From NCBI GenBank assembly GCA_005885015.1, contig VAYG01000164.1, forward strand, positions 1-5,635: a stretch of 5,635 bases of DNA, given 5' to 3'. The DNA comes from Actinomycetota bacterium (GTDB lineage: Bacteria > Actinomycetota > UBA4738). This document shows, piece after piece, positions 4,894-5,635 of the stretch. The notes under the pieces were generated by a model. The model had not been told where the DNA came from, made no database searches, and saw only the letters and a list, made by a program, of their open reading frames with translations. The translations under genes were made by a program, and so were the position numbers. Position 1 is the stretch's first letter, and each line of letters begins with the position of its first letter.

Positions 4894-5635
4894 ATGACGC
4901 CGAAGCATCGCCCACCCCGTTCGCGGGGGAGCTTCGTGGCGGTCCTGGTTGGCCTGCTCCTGGTCAGCGGAGGCGCCATTGCCGCGGCCGCGCTCGACCC
5001 GCCCGATCATCCGTCGGTGTCACCGGTGAGCTCCGCGGCGAGCTCGCGTTCGGCGACTTCCGCACCCTCTCCGAGCCAGACCGCGCCGCCGCAGGCTCCC
5101 TCGACACCGGTCGCAACGGGAGCGCGGGCCGCGACCCGCGGGCCGGTGAACGTGTACGCGGCGCCGGCGTCCGGCGTGTTCAGCCGCGCGGTGGCGGGGA
5201 TCCCGCAGCGCGTCTACGTGCCGAACGTGTCGAGCGGCACGATCAGCGTGATCGACCCGAAGACTTATCAGGTGATCAAAACGCTCCAGGTCGGAGGGCG
5301 GGCCCACCACATCACGCCCTCCTGGGATCTGAAGCACCTCTATATCGACAACCCGGGAAGCGGGTCGCTCCGGGAGATCGATCCGAGGACGGCCGCGCTC
5401 GGCCCCACGATCGCCGCCCGGACGCCGTACAACCTCTACTTCACCCCGGATGGGACCAAGGCCATCGTTGTGGCCGAGTACGCGCAGCAGCTCGTGTTCC
5501 GGGACCGGAGGACGTGGAGAGTCCTGAAGGTCGTGCCGATCCCCGGCCGCGGGGTCGACCACATGGACTTCTCCGCGAACGGCCGATACCTCCTGGTCAG
5601 CTGCGAGTACACCGGGGTGGTGGCCAGGGTCAGCA
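4894..5635 (+). CDS. YncE/YVTN-type beta-propeller protein, secreted or membrane-anchored (3' end outside window)
   Basis: The first 247 residues are present; the frame is open to the window edge. A basic N-terminus (KHRPPRSRG) precedes one hydrophobic segment at about 13-34, either a Sec signal with a possible cut after AIA or an uncleaved anchor. There is no lipobox cysteine. Residues 35-85 form a Ser/Pro/Ala/Thr-rich stalk. From about 104 the propeller repeats begin. The first blade is RVYVPNVSSGTISVIDPKTY.VI, resembling the YVTN pattern. Later come PSWDLKHLYIDNPGSGSLREIDP, then PYNLYFTPDGTKAIVVAEY, then the strongly patterned GVDHMDFSANGRYLLVSCEYTG. A full YncE-type protein would normally have several more blades beyond the window. 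It acts outside the cytoplasmic membrane, probably in binding, but the ligand is unknown. ATG 4894 is preferred over GTG 4936, despite GGGGGAG before the latter, because GTG would remove the positively charged start of the signal. Confidence 0.85.
   Translation, partial: MTPKHRPPRSRGSFVAVLVGLLLVSGGAIAAAALDPPDHPSVSPVSSAASSRSATSAPSPSQTAPPQAPSTPVATGARAATRGPVNVYAAPASGVFSRAVAGIPQRVYVPNVSSGTISVIDPKTYQVIKTLQVGGRAHHITPSWDLKHLYIDNPGSGSLREIDPRTAALGPTIAARTPYNLYFTPDGTKAIVVAEYAQQLVFRDRRTWRVLKVVPIPGRGVDHMDFSANGRYLLVSCEYTGVVARVS

Noticed and set aside
4788..4979. N-terminal extension of the DUF1684 frame to an ATG at 4979.
   Set aside because: It would overlap the promoter and start of the divergent propeller gene and adds Arg/Pro-rich sequence not like the family N-terminus.

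Overview
The window is GC-rich DNA with G/C-heavy third codon positions, GTG as well as ATG starts, a tRNA gene without an encoded CCA end, an apparently leaderless gene, and an MMPL/TetR operon. Together these suggest a member of the Actinomycetota or a similar high-GC, possibly uncultured, soil-type lineage. That placement is inference from style and protein families, not from a marker gene.

Left part (1-3064, + strand): a two-gene operon. A promoter (TTGACA at 16-21, 17-nt spacer, TAATTT at 39-44) is followed at once by a 25-bp near-perfect palindrome (44-68) over the expected transcription start. Next come a 752-residue MMPL/RND-type membrane transporter with a strong ribosome-binding site, and a TetR-family repressor gene whose GTG start overlaps the transporter stop by 4 bases. 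The simplest reading is a self-regulated export module: the TetR protein binds the palindrome and represses its own operon until a ligand, perhaps a transporter substrate, releases it.

Middle part (3065-3956): a tRNA-Ser(UGA) gene starts only 12 bases after the tetR stop and is followed by a 16-bp perfect hairpin (3179-3216). Converging on that hairpin from the other strand is a gene for a small secreted four-cysteine protein. It appears broken: its natural C-terminal end and stop codon (3229) lie in a different frame from its N-terminal 150 residues, with the frame change close to position 3300. The stretch 3753-3956 holds no convincing gene, only the ribosome-binding site of the secreted-protein gene and a possible weak terminator for the next gene.

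Right part (3957-5635): a divergent pair. On the minus strand is a complete DUF1684 protein (about 276 residues) with the family's C-terminal signature. On the plus strand is a membrane-anchored or secreted YncE/YVTN-type beta-propeller protein, cut off by the window end. The 106-bp gap between them carries nested inverted repeats (4824-4869) and a -10 element 7 bases before the propeller gene's ATG, which points to a leaderless mRNA.

No mobile element, CRISPR array or clearly new multi-gene system is visible. The most interesting signals are the transporter-operon operator, the frameshifted secreted protein, and the structured divergent promoter.
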